Assembly (NCBI GenBank): GCA_938028765.1
Contig: CALIZF010000069.1
Span: 1 to 51,694 of the forward strand
Origin: an uncultured Paracoccaceae bacterium
GTDB taxonomy: Bacteria > Pseudomonadota > Alphaproteobacteria > Rhodobacterales > Rhodobacteraceae
Length of the DNA: 51,694 nt
Reading direction: 5' to 3'
Part shown: in pieces, positions 8,473-18,983 of the stretch
How the letters are laid out: every line of letters begins with the position of its first letter
How positions within the stretch are numbered: position 1 is the first letter of the stretch
Notes under the pieces: model-generated
What the model was told of the DNA's origin: nothing
What the model saw: the letters and a program-made list of their open reading frames with translations, nothing else
Database searches by the model: none
Position numbers and translations under genes: made by a program

Positions 8473-9561
8473 ATGCGTGACGGCGGCACGATGCGCGGAG
8501 ACCCACCGGTGGCGGCCCTGTTGCGCGCCTGGTATGACCGGCACGCCCGCGACCTGCCCTGGCGCACCGGCCCGGCGGCGCTCGCGGCGGGGCTGCGGCC
8601 CGACCCCTACCGGGTCTGGCTGTCCGAGGTGATGCTGCAGCAGACGACCGTCGCCGCGGTCGGCGACCGGTTCCGCCGCTTCGTTGCGCGCTGGCCCGAT
8701 GTCGCGTCGCTGGCCGCGGCCCCCGAGGATCAGGTGATGGCCGAATGGGCGGGCCTTGGCTATTACGCCCGCGCCCGGAACCTGATCGCATGCGCGCGCG
8801 CCGTCGCCGCCGCCGGCGGCGCCTTCCCCGATACCGAGGCGGGGCTGCGCGCCCTGCCCGGCGTCGGCCCCTACACCGCCGCGGCGATCGCCGCGATTGC
8901 CTTCGACCGACCGGCGGTAGTGATGGACGGCAACGTCGAGCGGGTCATGGCCCGCCTGCACGGAGTGACGACGCCGCTGCCCGCGGCCAAGCCCGCGCTG
9001 CGGGCGCTGGCCGCGCGGCACACCCCGGCGCTGCGGCCGGGCTGCCATGCGCAGGCGGTGATGGACCTCGGCGCGACGGTCTGCACCCCGCGCCGGCCCG
9101 CCTGCTCGATCTGCCCGCTTGCCCCCGCCTGCGCGGCGCGCGCCGCCGGTCTGGTCGAGGCGCTGCCCGCCAAGGCCCCGAAGGCGCCCCGTCCCCTGCG
9201 CCGCGGGATCGTCTATGTCGCCCGCCGCGCCGACGGCGCGATCCTTCTCGAGACGCGCCCGCCCGCCGGCCTTCTCGGCGGCATGGCCGCCTTTCCCACC
9301 ACCGGCTGGGTCGAGGGCGCGGCCCTTCCCGACGAGGCGCCGCCGCTGCCCGCCGCCTGGACCGATCCGGCCGTGACGGTGCGCCATGTCTTCACGCATT
9401 TCGAGCTTCACCTCGCGCTGCGGGTTGCGCGCGTTGCCGAAGCCGCAACGCCCGACAGGGGCGCCTGGGTGCCTGCCGCCGCCTTCCGCCCCGCTGCCCT
9501 GCCGAGCGTGATGCGCAAGGCCTGGGACCTCGCCCGCATCGCGCCCGAGGCCGGCGGGTAG
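8473..9561 (+). CDS. mutY: A/G-specific adenine DNA glycosylase MutY
   Basis: MutY removes adenine mispaired with 8-oxoguanine or guanine. The 362-residue product shows the HhH-GPD glycosylase domain with the catalytic Glu at about 52 (SEVMLQQTTV), the helix-hairpin-helix ALPGVGPYTAAAIAAIAF, the catalytic Asp in VVMDGNVERVMARL, and the 4Fe-4S ligands as CTPRRPACSICPLAPAC (Cys-X6-Cys-X2-Cys-X5-Cys) near 200-216. A NUDIX-like C-terminal domain follows (LLETRPPAGLLGGMAAFPT near 255), with FTHFELHLAL as its recognition segment. Two in-frame starts are possible, 8473 and 8491; the second leaves a tighter N-terminus and cannot be excluded. It is divergent from the dciA-like gene. Confidence 0.93.
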   Translation: MRDGGTMRGDPPVAALLRAWYDRHARDLPWRTGPAALAAGLRPDPYRVWLSEVMLQQTTVAAVGDRFRRFVARWPDVASLAAAPEDQVMAEWAGLGYYARARNLIACARAVAAAGGAFPDTEAGLRALPGVGPYTAAAIAAIAFDRPAVVMDGNVERVMARLHGVTTPLPAAKPALRALAARHTPALRPGCHAQAVMDLGATVCTPRRPACSICPLAPACAARAAGLVEALPAKAPKAPRPLRRGIVYVARRADGAILLETRPPAGLLGGMAAFPTTGWVEGAALPDEAPPLPAAWTDPAVTVRHVFTHFELHLALRVARVAEAATPDRGAWVPAAAFRPAALPSVMRKAWDLARIAPEAGG

Positions 9562-9763
9562 GCCGGGCACCCCCTGCCGGCCGGGCGGCCGGGTTGCCGG
9601 CGCGCATCGGCCGGGCGCGCCTGCCCGGCACCGGCGCCGCGCCAGGGCCCGGGAAGGTCATCGGGCCGCCGGCATCCGTGGGTCGCGGCGGGCGGCCCCC
9701 GGGGCGGTCGGGCCGGCCGGCCGCCGCGCCTCGGGCGCGCGATCAACGCGGATGCGCGATTGT

Positions 9764-9798
9764 CGCGCGCCGCGCCAGTTCCGGCGGCGCGGCGCGCG
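9764..9798 (+). repeat. Perfect 13-bp hairpin ahead of alkB
   Basis: The sequence CGCGCGCCGCGCC (9764-9776) is repeated as its exact complement at 9786-9798 with a 9-nt loop. It ends 16 nt before the alkB ATG. There is no T-run, so it is not a standard terminator. A TATCCT at 9802-9807 could be a -10 element; if used, the alkB message would be nearly leaderless and the hairpin would then be a DNA-level element. The rest of 9562-9763 is GC-rich and shows nothing else recognisable. Confidence 0.6.
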
Positions 9799-9814
9799 TG
9801 GTATCCTGCCCGCC

Positions 9815-11011
9815 ATGACCACCGCCGCCCCCGCGCCCCGCCGCGCGCCCCCCGCCGCGCCTGCCGCCGGACCCCGCCCCGGGCATGGCCTGCCTGCGCC
9901 CTTGCGCGGCGCGCTGCCCTTCTGGTCGTCGCTGCTGCTGGTCCCGCTGGCCTGGATCGGGGCGACGCAGGGGGGCTGGACGGTCGCCCTTCTGCCCCTG
10001 TTCGGCTGGGGCATGGTAACGCTGCTCGACCTTGCGGGAGGGCGGGAGACCGCCAACCCCGACCCCGACGCGCCGGCCGACCTGCGCTGGTATCGCGCCA
10101 TCACCGTCCTGTGGCTTCCGGTGCAGGCGGGCACGGTGTTCGGTGCCCTCGCCTATGTTACGGCGTCCGCGCACCTGTCGGCGTGGGAGGCGGTGGCACT
10201 GTTCTTCGGCCTTGGCGTGATCTCGGGCGCGATCGGGATCACCTATGCGCACGAGCTGATGCACCAGAAGCCGCGGTGGGAACGCTGGCTGGGCGACCTT
10301 CTGATGGCGATGGTGCTCTACAGCCACTTCCGGTCGGAACACCTCCTCGTCCACCACCGCCATGTCGGCACCCCGCGCGATCCCGTCACCGCGCGCTACA
10401 ACACCGGGTTCCACCGGCACTTCCTGCGGGTGCTGGCGGCCTGCCCCGGCTCGGCCTGGCGGGCGGAGGCCGCGATGCTGGCGCGGCGCGGCCTGCCGGT
10501 CTGGCACCGCAGCAATCCGTTCTGGCGCTACGCGGCGCTGCAGGCGGGGTTCGTGGCCCTCGCGCTTGCCATCGGCGGGTGGTGGGGTCTGGTCCTCTTC
10601 CTCGTGCAGGCCGCCACCGCGATCTGGCAGCTCGAACTGACCAACTACATCGAGCATTATGGCCTGACCCGCCGCCATCTCGGCGAGGGCCGCTACGAGC
10701 CCGTGCGGCCGCACCATTCCTGGAACGCCGACCACCGGGTGTCGAACTGGCTGCTGATCAACCTGCAACGCCATTCCGACCACCACTACAAGCCCGACCG
10801 GCGGTTTCCGCTGCTGCAGACCTGGGGCGCAGACGCAGCCCCGCAGCTGCCCTTCGGCTATCCGGCGATGACGGCGCTGGCGATGATCCCGCCGCTGTGG
10901 CGACGGGTGATGAACCCCCGCGTCCGCGCCTGGCGGCGGCGACACTATCCCGACATCGCCGACTGGGGCCCCTACAACCGCGGAGAGACGCCGCTGCCGC
11001 GCGGGGCCTGA
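9815..11011 (+). CDS. alkB: Alkane 1-monooxygenase (AlkB family)
   Basis: This is an integral-membrane di-iron hydroxylase of the fatty-acid-desaturase superfamily that oxidises medium-chain n-alkanes at the terminal carbon. The 398-residue product has several hydrophobic segments and the full set of His motifs: HELMHQ (146-151), then HFRSEHLLVHHRHVGTPRD, NYIEHYGL and LQRHSDHHYKPDRRFP. NYIEHYGL is the 'HYG' motif that separates AlkB from other desaturase-fold proteins. ATG 9815 was chosen over an in-frame start 63 bp upstream, because the extension is Arg-rich and overlaps the hairpin. No rubredoxin, rubredoxin reductase or alcohol dehydrogenase gene is adjacent, so electron donors must be encoded elsewhere. 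It ends 3 bp from the convergent LysR gene. Confidence 0.93.
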   Translation: MTTAAPAPRRAPPAAPAAGPRPGHGLPAPLRGALPFWSSLLLVPLAWIGATQGGWTVALLPLFGWGMVTLLDLAGGRETANPDPDAPADLRWYRAITVLWLPVQAGTVFGALAYVTASAHLSAWEAVALFFGLGVISGAIGITYAHELMHQKPRWERWLGDLLMAMVLYSHFRSEHLLVHHRHVGTPRDPVTARYNTGFHRHFLRVLAACPGSAWRAEAAMLARRGLPVWHRSNPFWRYAALQAGFVALALAIGGWWGLVLFLVQAATAIWQLELTNYIEHYGLTRRHLGEGRYEPVRPHHSWNADHRVSNWLLINLQRHSDHHYKPDRRFPLLQTWGADAAPQLPFGYPAMTALAMIPPLWRRVMNPRVRAWRRRHYPDIADWGPYNRGETPLPRGA

Positions 11012-11014
11012 CCG

Positions 11015-11926
11015 TCAGGGCCGGGCGAGGGCGCGGGCGATCCGGGCGAGGTGCTCGGCGAAAGCGGGCGCGGCCGGGCCGGCACTGCGGTCGCGTGGCA
11101 TCAGGATGGCAAGGTCGCGGATCACGGGCGCACCCGCCATGGGCGCGTCCGCAACACCCGGCGGGGCCGCCGCGGCGAGGGCGTAACCGGGCAGCACCGC
11201 CACCGCCAGCCCCGCGGCGACAAGGCCGAGGACGGTCGCGACCTGCGCCACTTCCCACGCCGGGGCGAAGGCGACGCCGGCCGCGGCGAAGCCGTCGTCC
11301 ACCAGTGCGCGGATGCCGCTGTCGGGCGTCAACGTCGCCACCGGATGGCGCGCGACCTCGTCCCAGCCCGGCGCGCCGCGCATGATCAAGGGATGGCCCG
11401 CAGGTGCCGCAAGGCGCAGCGCGTCGCGCATCAGCGGGCGTCGGTCGATCCCGGGCGCGTCCGCAGCAACGGTGCCGAGCCCGAGGTCGGCCCGCCCGTC
11501 GCGCAGGCGCGCCACGACCTCGGCCTGGCCGACATCGGCAATGGCAAGCCGCACGCCCGGATGCGCGGCGGCGAAGGCTGCCGCGGCGCGCGGCAGGATC
11601 GTCGCCGCAACGAGGGGCGGCGCGGCCAGCCGCAGCCAGCCCGCCCGCAGTGCGCCGACATCGCGCGCCTCGGCCACCGCGGCGGCGATCGCCTCGGCCC
11701 CGCGGGCGGCGCGGTCGGCGAAGCGCAGGCCCGCCGCCGTCAGCGCGACGCGGCGCGAGGTCCGGTCCACCAGACGCACCCCGAGGGCCCGCTCGAGGTC
11801 GCGCACCGCCTGGCTGAGCGCGGGCTGGCTCATCCCCAGCCGCTCGGCGGCGCGCGAAAAGCTTCCCGCTGCCGCCAGAGCGGCCAGCGCCTCGATCTGG
11901 CGAAGGGTCGGCTGCACGGCATCCAT
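11015..11926 (-). CDS. LysR-family transcriptional regulator
   Basis: The 303-residue protein has the LysR helix-turn-helix at residues 5-65 (LRQIEALAALAAAGSFSRAA, then RLGMSQPALSQAV and RALGVRLVDRT). A periplasmic-binding-fold effector domain follows (GWLRLAAPPLVAATILP near 90, HPGVRLAIADVG near 115). Such proteins usually sit at the divergent promoter of their target and respond to a pathway intermediate. Here the gene is divergent, across 84 bp, from the molybdenum-hydroxylase operon, so it is the likely regulator of that operon and of itself. A T-N11-A box lies in the gap. The effector is unknown. Confidence 0.9.
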   Translation of the reverse strand: MDAVQPTLRQIEALAALAAAGSFSRAAERLGMSQPALSQAVRDLERALGVRLVDRTSRRVALTAAGLRFADRAARGAEAIAAAVAEARDVGALRAGWLRLAAPPLVAATILPRAAAAFAAAHPGVRLAIADVGQAEVVARLRDGRADLGLGTVAADAPGIDRRPLMRDALRLAAPAGHPLIMRGAPGWDEVARHPVATLTPDSGIRALVDDGFAAAGVAFAPAWEVAQVATVLGLVAAGLAVAVLPGYALAAAAPPGVADAPMAGAPVIRDLAILMPRDRSAGPAAPAFAEHLARIARALARP

Positions 11927-11935
11927 CCATTTCGG

Positions 11936-11974
11936 TTATCGATAGATAATCCGTGCGGGCATTGCCCGATAGAT
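11936..11974 (+). promoter_or_regulatory. LysR-type operator between the regulator and the hydroxylase operon
   Basis: TTATC-GATA-GATAA (11936-11949) is a perfect 5-bp inverted repeat containing a T-N11-A LysR box. The octamer CGATAGAT within it (11940-11947) recurs at 11967-11974, 27 bp downstream in direct orientation. This could be the recognition/activation site pair commonly used by LysR proteins. The position, 10-48 bp ahead of the regulator gene and 37-75 bp ahead of the hydroxylase gene, suits autoregulation plus activation. The AT-rich core stands out in a very GC-rich region. Confidence 0.55.
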
Positions 11975-12010
11975 GGATGCGTGCTGTGGTGGGGCATCGG
12001 CGGAGGCGGC

Positions 12011-14148
12011 ATGGACGGCGAAGGGACTGGCTGGATCGGGCGGAGCTTGCCGCGGCGCGAGGACGGGCCGCTGCTGCGCGGCGCGGGGCGGTTCCTTGCC
12101 GACATCGCGCCGGCGGGCGCGCTGCGGCTTGCATTCGTGCGCGCTGACGCGCCGGGACGGATCGCGGCGCTGGACACCGCCGGCGCGGCGGCGATGCCCG
12201 GCGTGCGGCTGGTGCTGACGGGGGCGGATTTCGCCGGGGCGGGGGTGGCGGGGGTCAACCTCTTCGGCCTGCCGGCGCGGGCCGTGCCGCTGCGCCCGCT
12301 CGCGCAGGGTGCGGCGCAGGCGGTCGGGCAGGCGGTGGCGGCCGTCGTCGCCCGGACCGAGGCCGAGGCGCGCGACGCGGCCGAGGCCGTGGCGCTGACG
12401 CTGGCGGGCGACGCGCCGGCCGACGACGCGCCCGTGCTGGACCTGCACCGGACGGCCGAGGGCCCTCCCGCGGGCCCGCCGGTGGCCGAGGCTGCGGCGC
12501 GGGTCGATCACGCGCTGGTCGCGCCCCTGCCGCTGGAGCCGCGGGGCGCGCTGGCCGACTGGGACGGGGCACGGCTGACGGTGCACCTGCCGGTGCAGTC
12601 CCCGCATCGGGCGCGCGACGATCTGGCGGCGATCCTGCGCCTGCCGCCGGCGCAGGTTCGCGTGATCACACCCGACATCGGCGGCGCCTTCGGCGGCAAG
12701 GCGTCGCTATCGCCCGAGGATGCGGTCGTGGCGCTGGCGGCGGTGCGTCTCGGCTGTCCGGTCCTGTGGCTGGCCACGCGCAGCGAGGAGTTCCTGGCCG
12801 CCCCGCAGGGCCGCGGCATGGCGACGGCGGCGCGGGCGACCATCGACGCCGCAGGCCGGATCGCCGACCTTTCGGTGATTGTCGAGGCGGCCCTGGGGCA
12901 CTGGATGCCCGCCTCGACGCTCGCCCCGCTGAACAACGTGCAGCGCATCCCGCCCGGCCCCTATGCGGCGGCACGGATGTCCGTCGCGGTGACGGGCCGG
13001 CTGACCGCCGGGGCCGCGGTCAGCATCTACCGCGGTGCCGGCCGGCCCGAGGCGGCGATGCTGCTGGAGCGCCTGATGGACCGCGCGGCCGCAGCGGCGG
13101 GCCGCGACCCCCTCGACTTCCGCCGCATCAACCTGCGCCCCGCCGAACGGCTGGGGCCTGCCTCGCCGGCGCTGGCCCGGGCGCTGACCGCAGTCGCGCC
13201 GGCCTGGGCGGCGGCGAAGGCGGCGCGCGACGCCGCGCGGGCCGCGGGCGGCGCGGCAGGGGCGGGTCTTGCGCTTTACACCGAACCCTGCGGACAGGGC
13301 TGGGAGTATGCCGAGGTCGCGGTGACGCCCGGCGGGATCGTCGCCCGCACCGGCGCCACCGCGCAGGGCCAGGGCCGCGCCACGGCCGCCGCGCAGATCG
13401 CGGCCGATCCGCTCGGCGTTCCGCCCGAGGCCGTGACGGTCGTGTTCGGCGACACCGACGCGGTCGCCGACGGGATGGGCGCCTTCGCCTCGCGTGGGAC
13501 CGCGATCGGCGGCTCGGCCCTCCTGCGCGCCGCGCAGGCCCTGGCCGAGGCCGCGCGGGCCGAGGCGGGGCGGCGGATGAACTGCGCCGCCGCGGCGGTG
13601 CGCCTGACGCCCGAGGGCGCGGCCGGTCCCGGCGGCGTCGTCCCCTGGGCGGCGCTCGCCCCCCTGTCGGCCGCCGAACGCTACACCCCCGAGGCCGAGG
13701 CCTGGGCGGGCGGTGCCGTGGTCGCCCGCGCGACTCTGGACCGCGACACCGGCGCGGTGCGGGTGGACCGGATCGTCTGGGCCGAGGATTCGGGTGTGGC
13801 GGTCAACCCCGTGCTGGTCGAGGGTCAGCTGATCGGCGGCGCGGTGCAGGGCCTCGGCGCGCTGCTCAGCGAACGACTTGTCTACGCGGACGGGCAGCTG
13901 CTGACCGGCAGCCTGATGGACTATGCCGTGCCACGCGCCGCCGACATCCCTCCCGTTGCGGTGATCCCCTGTGCCGAGCCGACTGCGGCGAACGCGCTGG
14001 CCGCGCGCGGCGTGGGCGAGGCGGGCACGGTCGGCGTGCCGGCCGCAGTCCTGAACGCGGTGATGGACGCCCTGCCCCCCGGCACCCCCGACCTGCCCCT
14101 GCCGCTGACATCCGAACGGGTCTGGCGCGCGCTGAACGGAATGGCCCC

Positions 14149-14155
<7 letters not shown>
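12011..14155 (+). CDS. Xanthine dehydrogenase/CO dehydrogenase-type molybdopterin hydroxylase, large subunit
   Basis: The 714-residue product belongs to the molybdenum hydroxylase large-subunit family, which hydroxylates carbon next to N in heterocycles, or aldehydes, using water. Domains in order: the small a/b-hammerhead domain (LPRREDGPLLRGAGRFLADI at the N-terminus, VLTGADF near 75), then the MoCo-binding domains with ITPDIGGAFGGKASLS near 225, VSIYRGAGRPEAAMLLERL near 345, TGATAQGQGRATAAAQIAAD near 460, and the GVGEAGTVGVPAA segment carrying the catalytic Glu near 680. No iron-sulfur or FAD subunit gene is next to it, which is unusual since these three are normally co-encoded. The 3' end overlaps the DapA-like gene (ATGCTGA at 14149). 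Start ATG 12011 fits the family N-terminus. Confidence 0.88.
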
Positions 14156-15677
<1,522 letters not shown>

Positions 15678-15680
<3 letters not shown>

Positions 15681-15714
15681 AGTCATTTCAGGTCTGAAGC
15701 TTCAGGCTTGAAGC
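15678..15714 (+). repeat. Regular array of TGAA/TTCA half-sites before the ABC transporter
   Basis: Starting in the dioxygenase stop codon, half-sites alternate: TGAA 15678, TTCA 15687, TGAA 15695, TTCA 15701, TGAA 15709. The stretch 15687-15714 is a tandem 14-bp repeat with 12 of 14 bases identical. GCTTCA-GGCT-TGAAGC (15699-15714) can form a 6-bp stem with a tetraloop. There is no T-run after it. It lies 72-108 bp ahead of the solute-binding-protein ATG, so it could be an operator for a second promoter or an RNA processing/attenuation element. Confidence 0.55.
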
Positions 15715-15785
15715 AATCCGCGCGGGCAGGCATTGTCCGCACCAACGACAAGGGCGCGATACGCGCCCGAAACAGGGAGACGACG

Positions 15786-16943
15786 ATGAAGAGGTTTCTT
15801 GCCGCCGCCAGCCTGCTGGCGCTTGCCGCGACCGGCACCTTGGCCGAACCCGTCAAGATCGGCATGATCACGACGCTGTCGGGGCCCGCGGGCTACCTCG
15901 GCGAACAGGTGCGCGACGCCTTCGTGCTGGCGATCGAGCAGGAGGGCGGCAAGCTCGGCGGGGTCGAGGTGCAGCTCGTCGTCGAGGACGACGGGCTGAA
16001 GCCGCCGCAGGGCCTTCAGATCGCCGAGAAGTTCGTCGGCGATGAAGGGATGAAGCTTCTGACGGGCATCATCTTCTCGAACGTCGCGGGCGCGGTGGTG
16101 CCCGAAGTGGTCGCGCAGGGCGCGATCTACGTCAGCCCGAACGCGGGCCCGTCGAACCTGGCCGGCGAAGGCTGCCATCCCAACTATTTCGTCGTCTCCT
16201 GGCAGAACGACGCGCTGCACGAGGCGTCGGGCACGGCCGCGCGCAAGCTCGGCTATACGCGCGCCGTCGCGCTCGCCCCGAACTATCAGGCCGGCAAGGA
16301 CGCGATCGCGGGCTTCGCGCGCGAGTTCGGCGGGCAGGTGACGGAAATCTACACGCAGCTCGACCAGACGGACTTCGCCTCGGAAATGGCGCAGATCCGC
16401 GCGGCCAACCCCGAGGTGGTGTTCCAGTTCCACCCCGGCGGCCTCGGGATCGCGTTCCTCAAGCAGTATCAGCAGGCGGGCCTTCTGGGGCAGATCCCGA
16501 TGGTCTTGTCCGAACCCTCGCTCGACGCGGTGATCCTGAACGCCGTCGGGGCGGCGGCGATCGGGCTCAAGGGCACCACCCATTGGGCGGCCGATTTCGA
16601 CAACGCCGCGTCGAAGGCCTTCGTGGCCGCCTGGCAGGCGAAATACGGCGACAAGCCGCTGACCACCTACGCCCAGCAGGGCTGGGACACGGCACAGCTG
16701 ATCGCCTCGGCGTTGCGCAAGACCGGCGGGGTGGACGACATCGACGCCTTCCGCGAGGCCCTGCGCGCGGCCGATTTCGCCAGCACGCGCGGCGACTTCC
16801 GCTTCGGCCCGAACCAGCATCCGGTGCAGGACTGGTGGCTGATCGAGATCGTGGCAGACGCGAACGGCAAACCGCAGATCGTCACCCGCGAACAGCTGCG
16901 GGACGACGTGGGCGACAGCTACGCGGCGCAGTGCAAGATGTGA
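15786..16943 (+). CDS. ABC transporter substrate-binding protein, branched-chain amino acid / aromatic acid type
   Basis: The 385-residue periplasmic protein has a signal peptide ending near TGTLA-EP (cleavage at about residue 21). The Peripla_BP_6/LivJ fold follows: VKIGMITTLSGPAGYLGEQ, LVVEDDGLKPPQGLQIAEK, and YVSPNAGPSNLAGEGCHPNYF near 120. Many proteins of this subgroup bind benzoate-like or other aromatic carboxylates rather than Leu/Ile/Val, which fits the neighbouring hydroxylase and dioxygenase genes. ATG 15786 follows a CAGGGAGA ribosome site. A 153-bp GC-rich gap with weak stem potential separates it from the permease gene, a common way of making more binding protein than membrane subunit. 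Confidence 0.88.
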   Translation: MKRFLAAASLLALAATGTLAEPVKIGMITTLSGPAGYLGEQVRDAFVLAIEQEGGKLGGVEVQLVVEDDGLKPPQGLQIAEKFVGDEGMKLLTGIIFSNVAGAVVPEVVAQGAIYVSPNAGPSNLAGEGCHPNYFVVSWQNDALHEASGTAARKLGYTRAVALAPNYQAGKDAIAGFAREFGGQVTEIYTQLDQTDFASEMAQIRAANPEVVFQFHPGGLGIAFLKQYQQAGLLGQIPMVLSEPSLDAVILNAVGAAAIGLKGTTHWAADFDNAASKAFVAAWQAKYGDKPLTTYAQQGWDTAQLIASALRKTGGVDDIDAFREALRAADFASTRGDFRFGPNQHPVQDWWLIEIVADANGKPQIVTREQLRDDVGDSYAAQCKM

Positions 16944-17096
16944 CGCGCCGCCCGGGATCGCGACAGGTGCGGCCCTGCCCGCGGGGCCTCCTGCCTGCCG
17001 CACCCGGCGGGCCCGCGGCCTGACCGGCCCCGCCACAGTCCCGCCGGAGGCCGCCGACGCCTCCACCCGCAAAGCCGTTCCCTGTGAGGAACCCCG

Positions 17097-18011
17097 GTGT
17101 CCATCCTTCTCATCGAACAGGCCCTGAACGGCGTGCAGTATGGCGTCACGCTGTTCCTGCTTGCCGCCGGGCTGACACTGATCTTCGGGATCATGGGCGT
17201 GATCAACCTCGCGCACGGGTCGCTTTACATGATCGGCGCCTATGCCGGGATGTATGCGGCAGCCGAGACCGGCAGCTTCTGGCTGGGCCTGCCGGTGGCG
17301 CTGGCGGCAGCGGCGGTGGCGGGGCTTGCGGTCGAGGCGCTGGTGATTCGCCGCCTCTACAACCGCGATCACCTCGACCAGGTGCTGGCGACCTTTGCGC
17401 TGATCCTGATGGCAAACCAGGCGATCATCCTCATGTTCGGCCGGCAGCCGATCTTCACCCGGCTGCCGGCCGGCTTCGATGGATCGGTGCAGCTTCTGCC
17501 GGGCCTTGCCTATCCGACCTATCGCCTGCTGATCATCGCGGTCGGCCTTGCCGTCGCGGCGGGGCTGTGGCTCTTGATCAACCGGACGCGCGTGGGGATG
17601 CTGGTGCGCGCGGGCGCCACCAACCGCGACATGGTGCGTGCGCTCGGCGTGGACATCCGGCTGCTCTACACCGTCGTGTTCGGCCTCGGCGCATTGCTGG
17701 CCGGGCTTGCGGGCTACATGGCCGGGCCGATCGGCGCGGTGCAGGTCGGCATGGGCGAGCAGATCCTGCTTGCGACCTTCGTGGTCGTGGTGGTGGGCGG
17801 CGTGGGGTCGATCCGGGGCGCGTTCGTCGCCGCCCTGATCCTCGGCGTCGTGGACACGATGCTGCGCGCCTTCCTGCCAACCCTGCTGCGGCAGGTGATG
17901 ACCCCGGCCGAGGCCGACCAGCTGGGGATCGGCATCGCCTCGATGGGGATCTACCTCCTGATGGCGCTGGTCCTGTTGATCCGCCCCCGCGGCCTCTTCG
18001 CGACAGCCTGA
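17097..18011 (+). CDS. livH: ABC transporter permease, LivH type
   Basis: The 304-residue membrane protein starts with GTG at 17097 (MSILLIEQALNGVQYGVTLF). It has the LivH signature GLTLIFGIMGVINLAHGSLYM near 30, and the cytoplasmic EAA-like loop RTRVGMLVRAGATNRDMVRALG near 165-190. It has about eight hydrophobic helices. It forms the channel with LivM for the substrate delivered by the upstream binding protein. The GTG start lies 10-15 bp after a TGAGGA ribosome site. It ends 3 bp before livM. Paralogues transport urea or aromatic acids as well as branched-chain amino acids, so the symbol denotes family, not substrate. Confidence 0.9.
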   Translation: MSILLIEQALNGVQYGVTLFLLAAGLTLIFGIMGVINLAHGSLYMIGAYAGMYAAAETGSFWLGLPVALAAAAVAGLAVEALVIRRLYNRDHLDQVLATFALILMANQAIILMFGRQPIFTRLPAGFDGSVQLLPGLAYPTYRLLIIAVGLAVAAGLWLLINRTRVGMLVRAGATNRDMVRALGVDIRLLYTVVFGLGALLAGLAGYMAGPIGAVQVGMGEQILLATFVVVVVGGVGSIRGAFVAALILGVVDTMLRAFLPTLLRQVMTPAEADQLGIGIASMGIYLLMALVLLIRPRGLFATA

Positions 18012-18014
18012 CCG

Positions 18015-18983
18015 ATGCGCGCGGTCATCCTGATCCTGGCCGCCGCCGCCCTTCTGGCGCTGCCCTTCGCGGCGCAGGCGGCGGGGCAGCCCGCGCTGAT
18101 CACGCTCGCCACCCGCATCGCGGTCTATGCGATCGCGGCGGCCAGCCTCAACTTCATCCTCGGCTACGGGGGCATGGTCAGCTTCGGTCATGCGGCGTTC
18201 TTCGGCCTCGGGGCCTACACGGTCGGCGTGATGTTCCACCACGCCGGCGCCGGCCCGATGTTCGGCCTGATCCCCGGCACGACGCACCTGCTCGTCACGA
18301 TCCCGCTGGCGCTCGCCGTCTCGGGGCTCGCCGCGGCGGCGATCGGGGCCTTGTCGCTGCGCACGGGCGGTGTGCAGTTCATCATGATCACGCTTGCCTT
18401 CGCGCAGATGCTGTTCTTCCTGTTCGTGTCGCTGACGACCTACGGCGGCGAGGACGGGCTGATCATCCGCCGCCCGAACGAGTTCCTGGGCCTCAACCTG
18501 CGCGACCGGGTGACGATGTATTACGTCGCGCTTGGCTTTGCCGCCGCGTTCTTCCTGATCCTGTGGCGGATCGTCCATTCGAGCTTCGGCGCGGTGATCC
18601 AGGGGATCCGCCAAAACGAACGCCGTATGGCGGCACTCGGCTATGCGCCCTACCGCTACAAGCTGGCGGCCTTCGTCCTGTCGGGCATGGGCTGCGGCCT
18701 TGCCGGCGCGCTGATGGCGAACGTCCTGCGCTTCACCTCGCCCGACCTGATGCACTGGACCAAGTCGGGCGAGCTGATCGTCATGGTGATCCTCGGCGGC
18801 CTCGGCAGCTTCTTCGGCCCGGTGTTCGGCGCGGCGGCGTTCCTGATCCTCGAGACCTACCTTGCCGGCTGGTCGGAACACTGGCCGCTGGCGCTCGGCG
18901 CGATCCTCCTCGTCATCGTGCTGTTCACGCGCGGCGGCGTCGCGGGGCTGATCGCGCGCATCGGGGGGGCGCTGCAGCGATGA
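18015..18983 (+). CDS. livM: ABC transporter permease, LivM type
   Basis: The 322-residue polytopic protein has the LivM core LNFILGYGGMVSFGHAAFFGLGAY near residues 42-66 (shown here only as family text), the loop IRQNERRMAALGYAPYRYK near 200, and the final helix region VMVILGGLGSFFGPVFGAA near 255. It pairs with the LivH-type permease. It starts at ATG 18015 immediately after livH and ends with an ATGA overlap with livG, implying coupled translation. Nothing in the sequence identifies the transported compound. Confidence 0.9.
   Translation: MRAVILILAAAALLALPFAAQAAGQPALITLATRIAVYAIAAASLNFILGYGGMVSFGHAAFFGLGAYTVGVMFHHAGAGPMFGLIPGTTHLLVTIPLALAVSGLAAAAIGALSLRTGGVQFIMITLAFAQMLFFLFVSLTTYGGEDGLIIRRPNEFLGLNLRDRVTMYYVALGFAAAFFLILWRIVHSSFGAVIQGIRQNERRMAALGYAPYRYKLAAFVLSGMGCGLAGALMANVLRFTSPDLMHWTKSGELIVMVILGGLGSFFGPVFGAAAFLILETYLAGWSEHWPLALGAILLVIVLFTRGGVAGLIARIGGALQR

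Noticed and set aside
11051..12010. Upstream extension of the molybdenum hydroxylase frame through the LysR gene
   Set aside because: It is antisense to the LysR coding region; the family start is at ATG 12011.
15702..18881. A 1059-residue open frame on the minus strand across livK, livH and livM
   Set aside because: Antisense to three well-supported transporter genes; the translation is low-complexity and charged, with no family motif.
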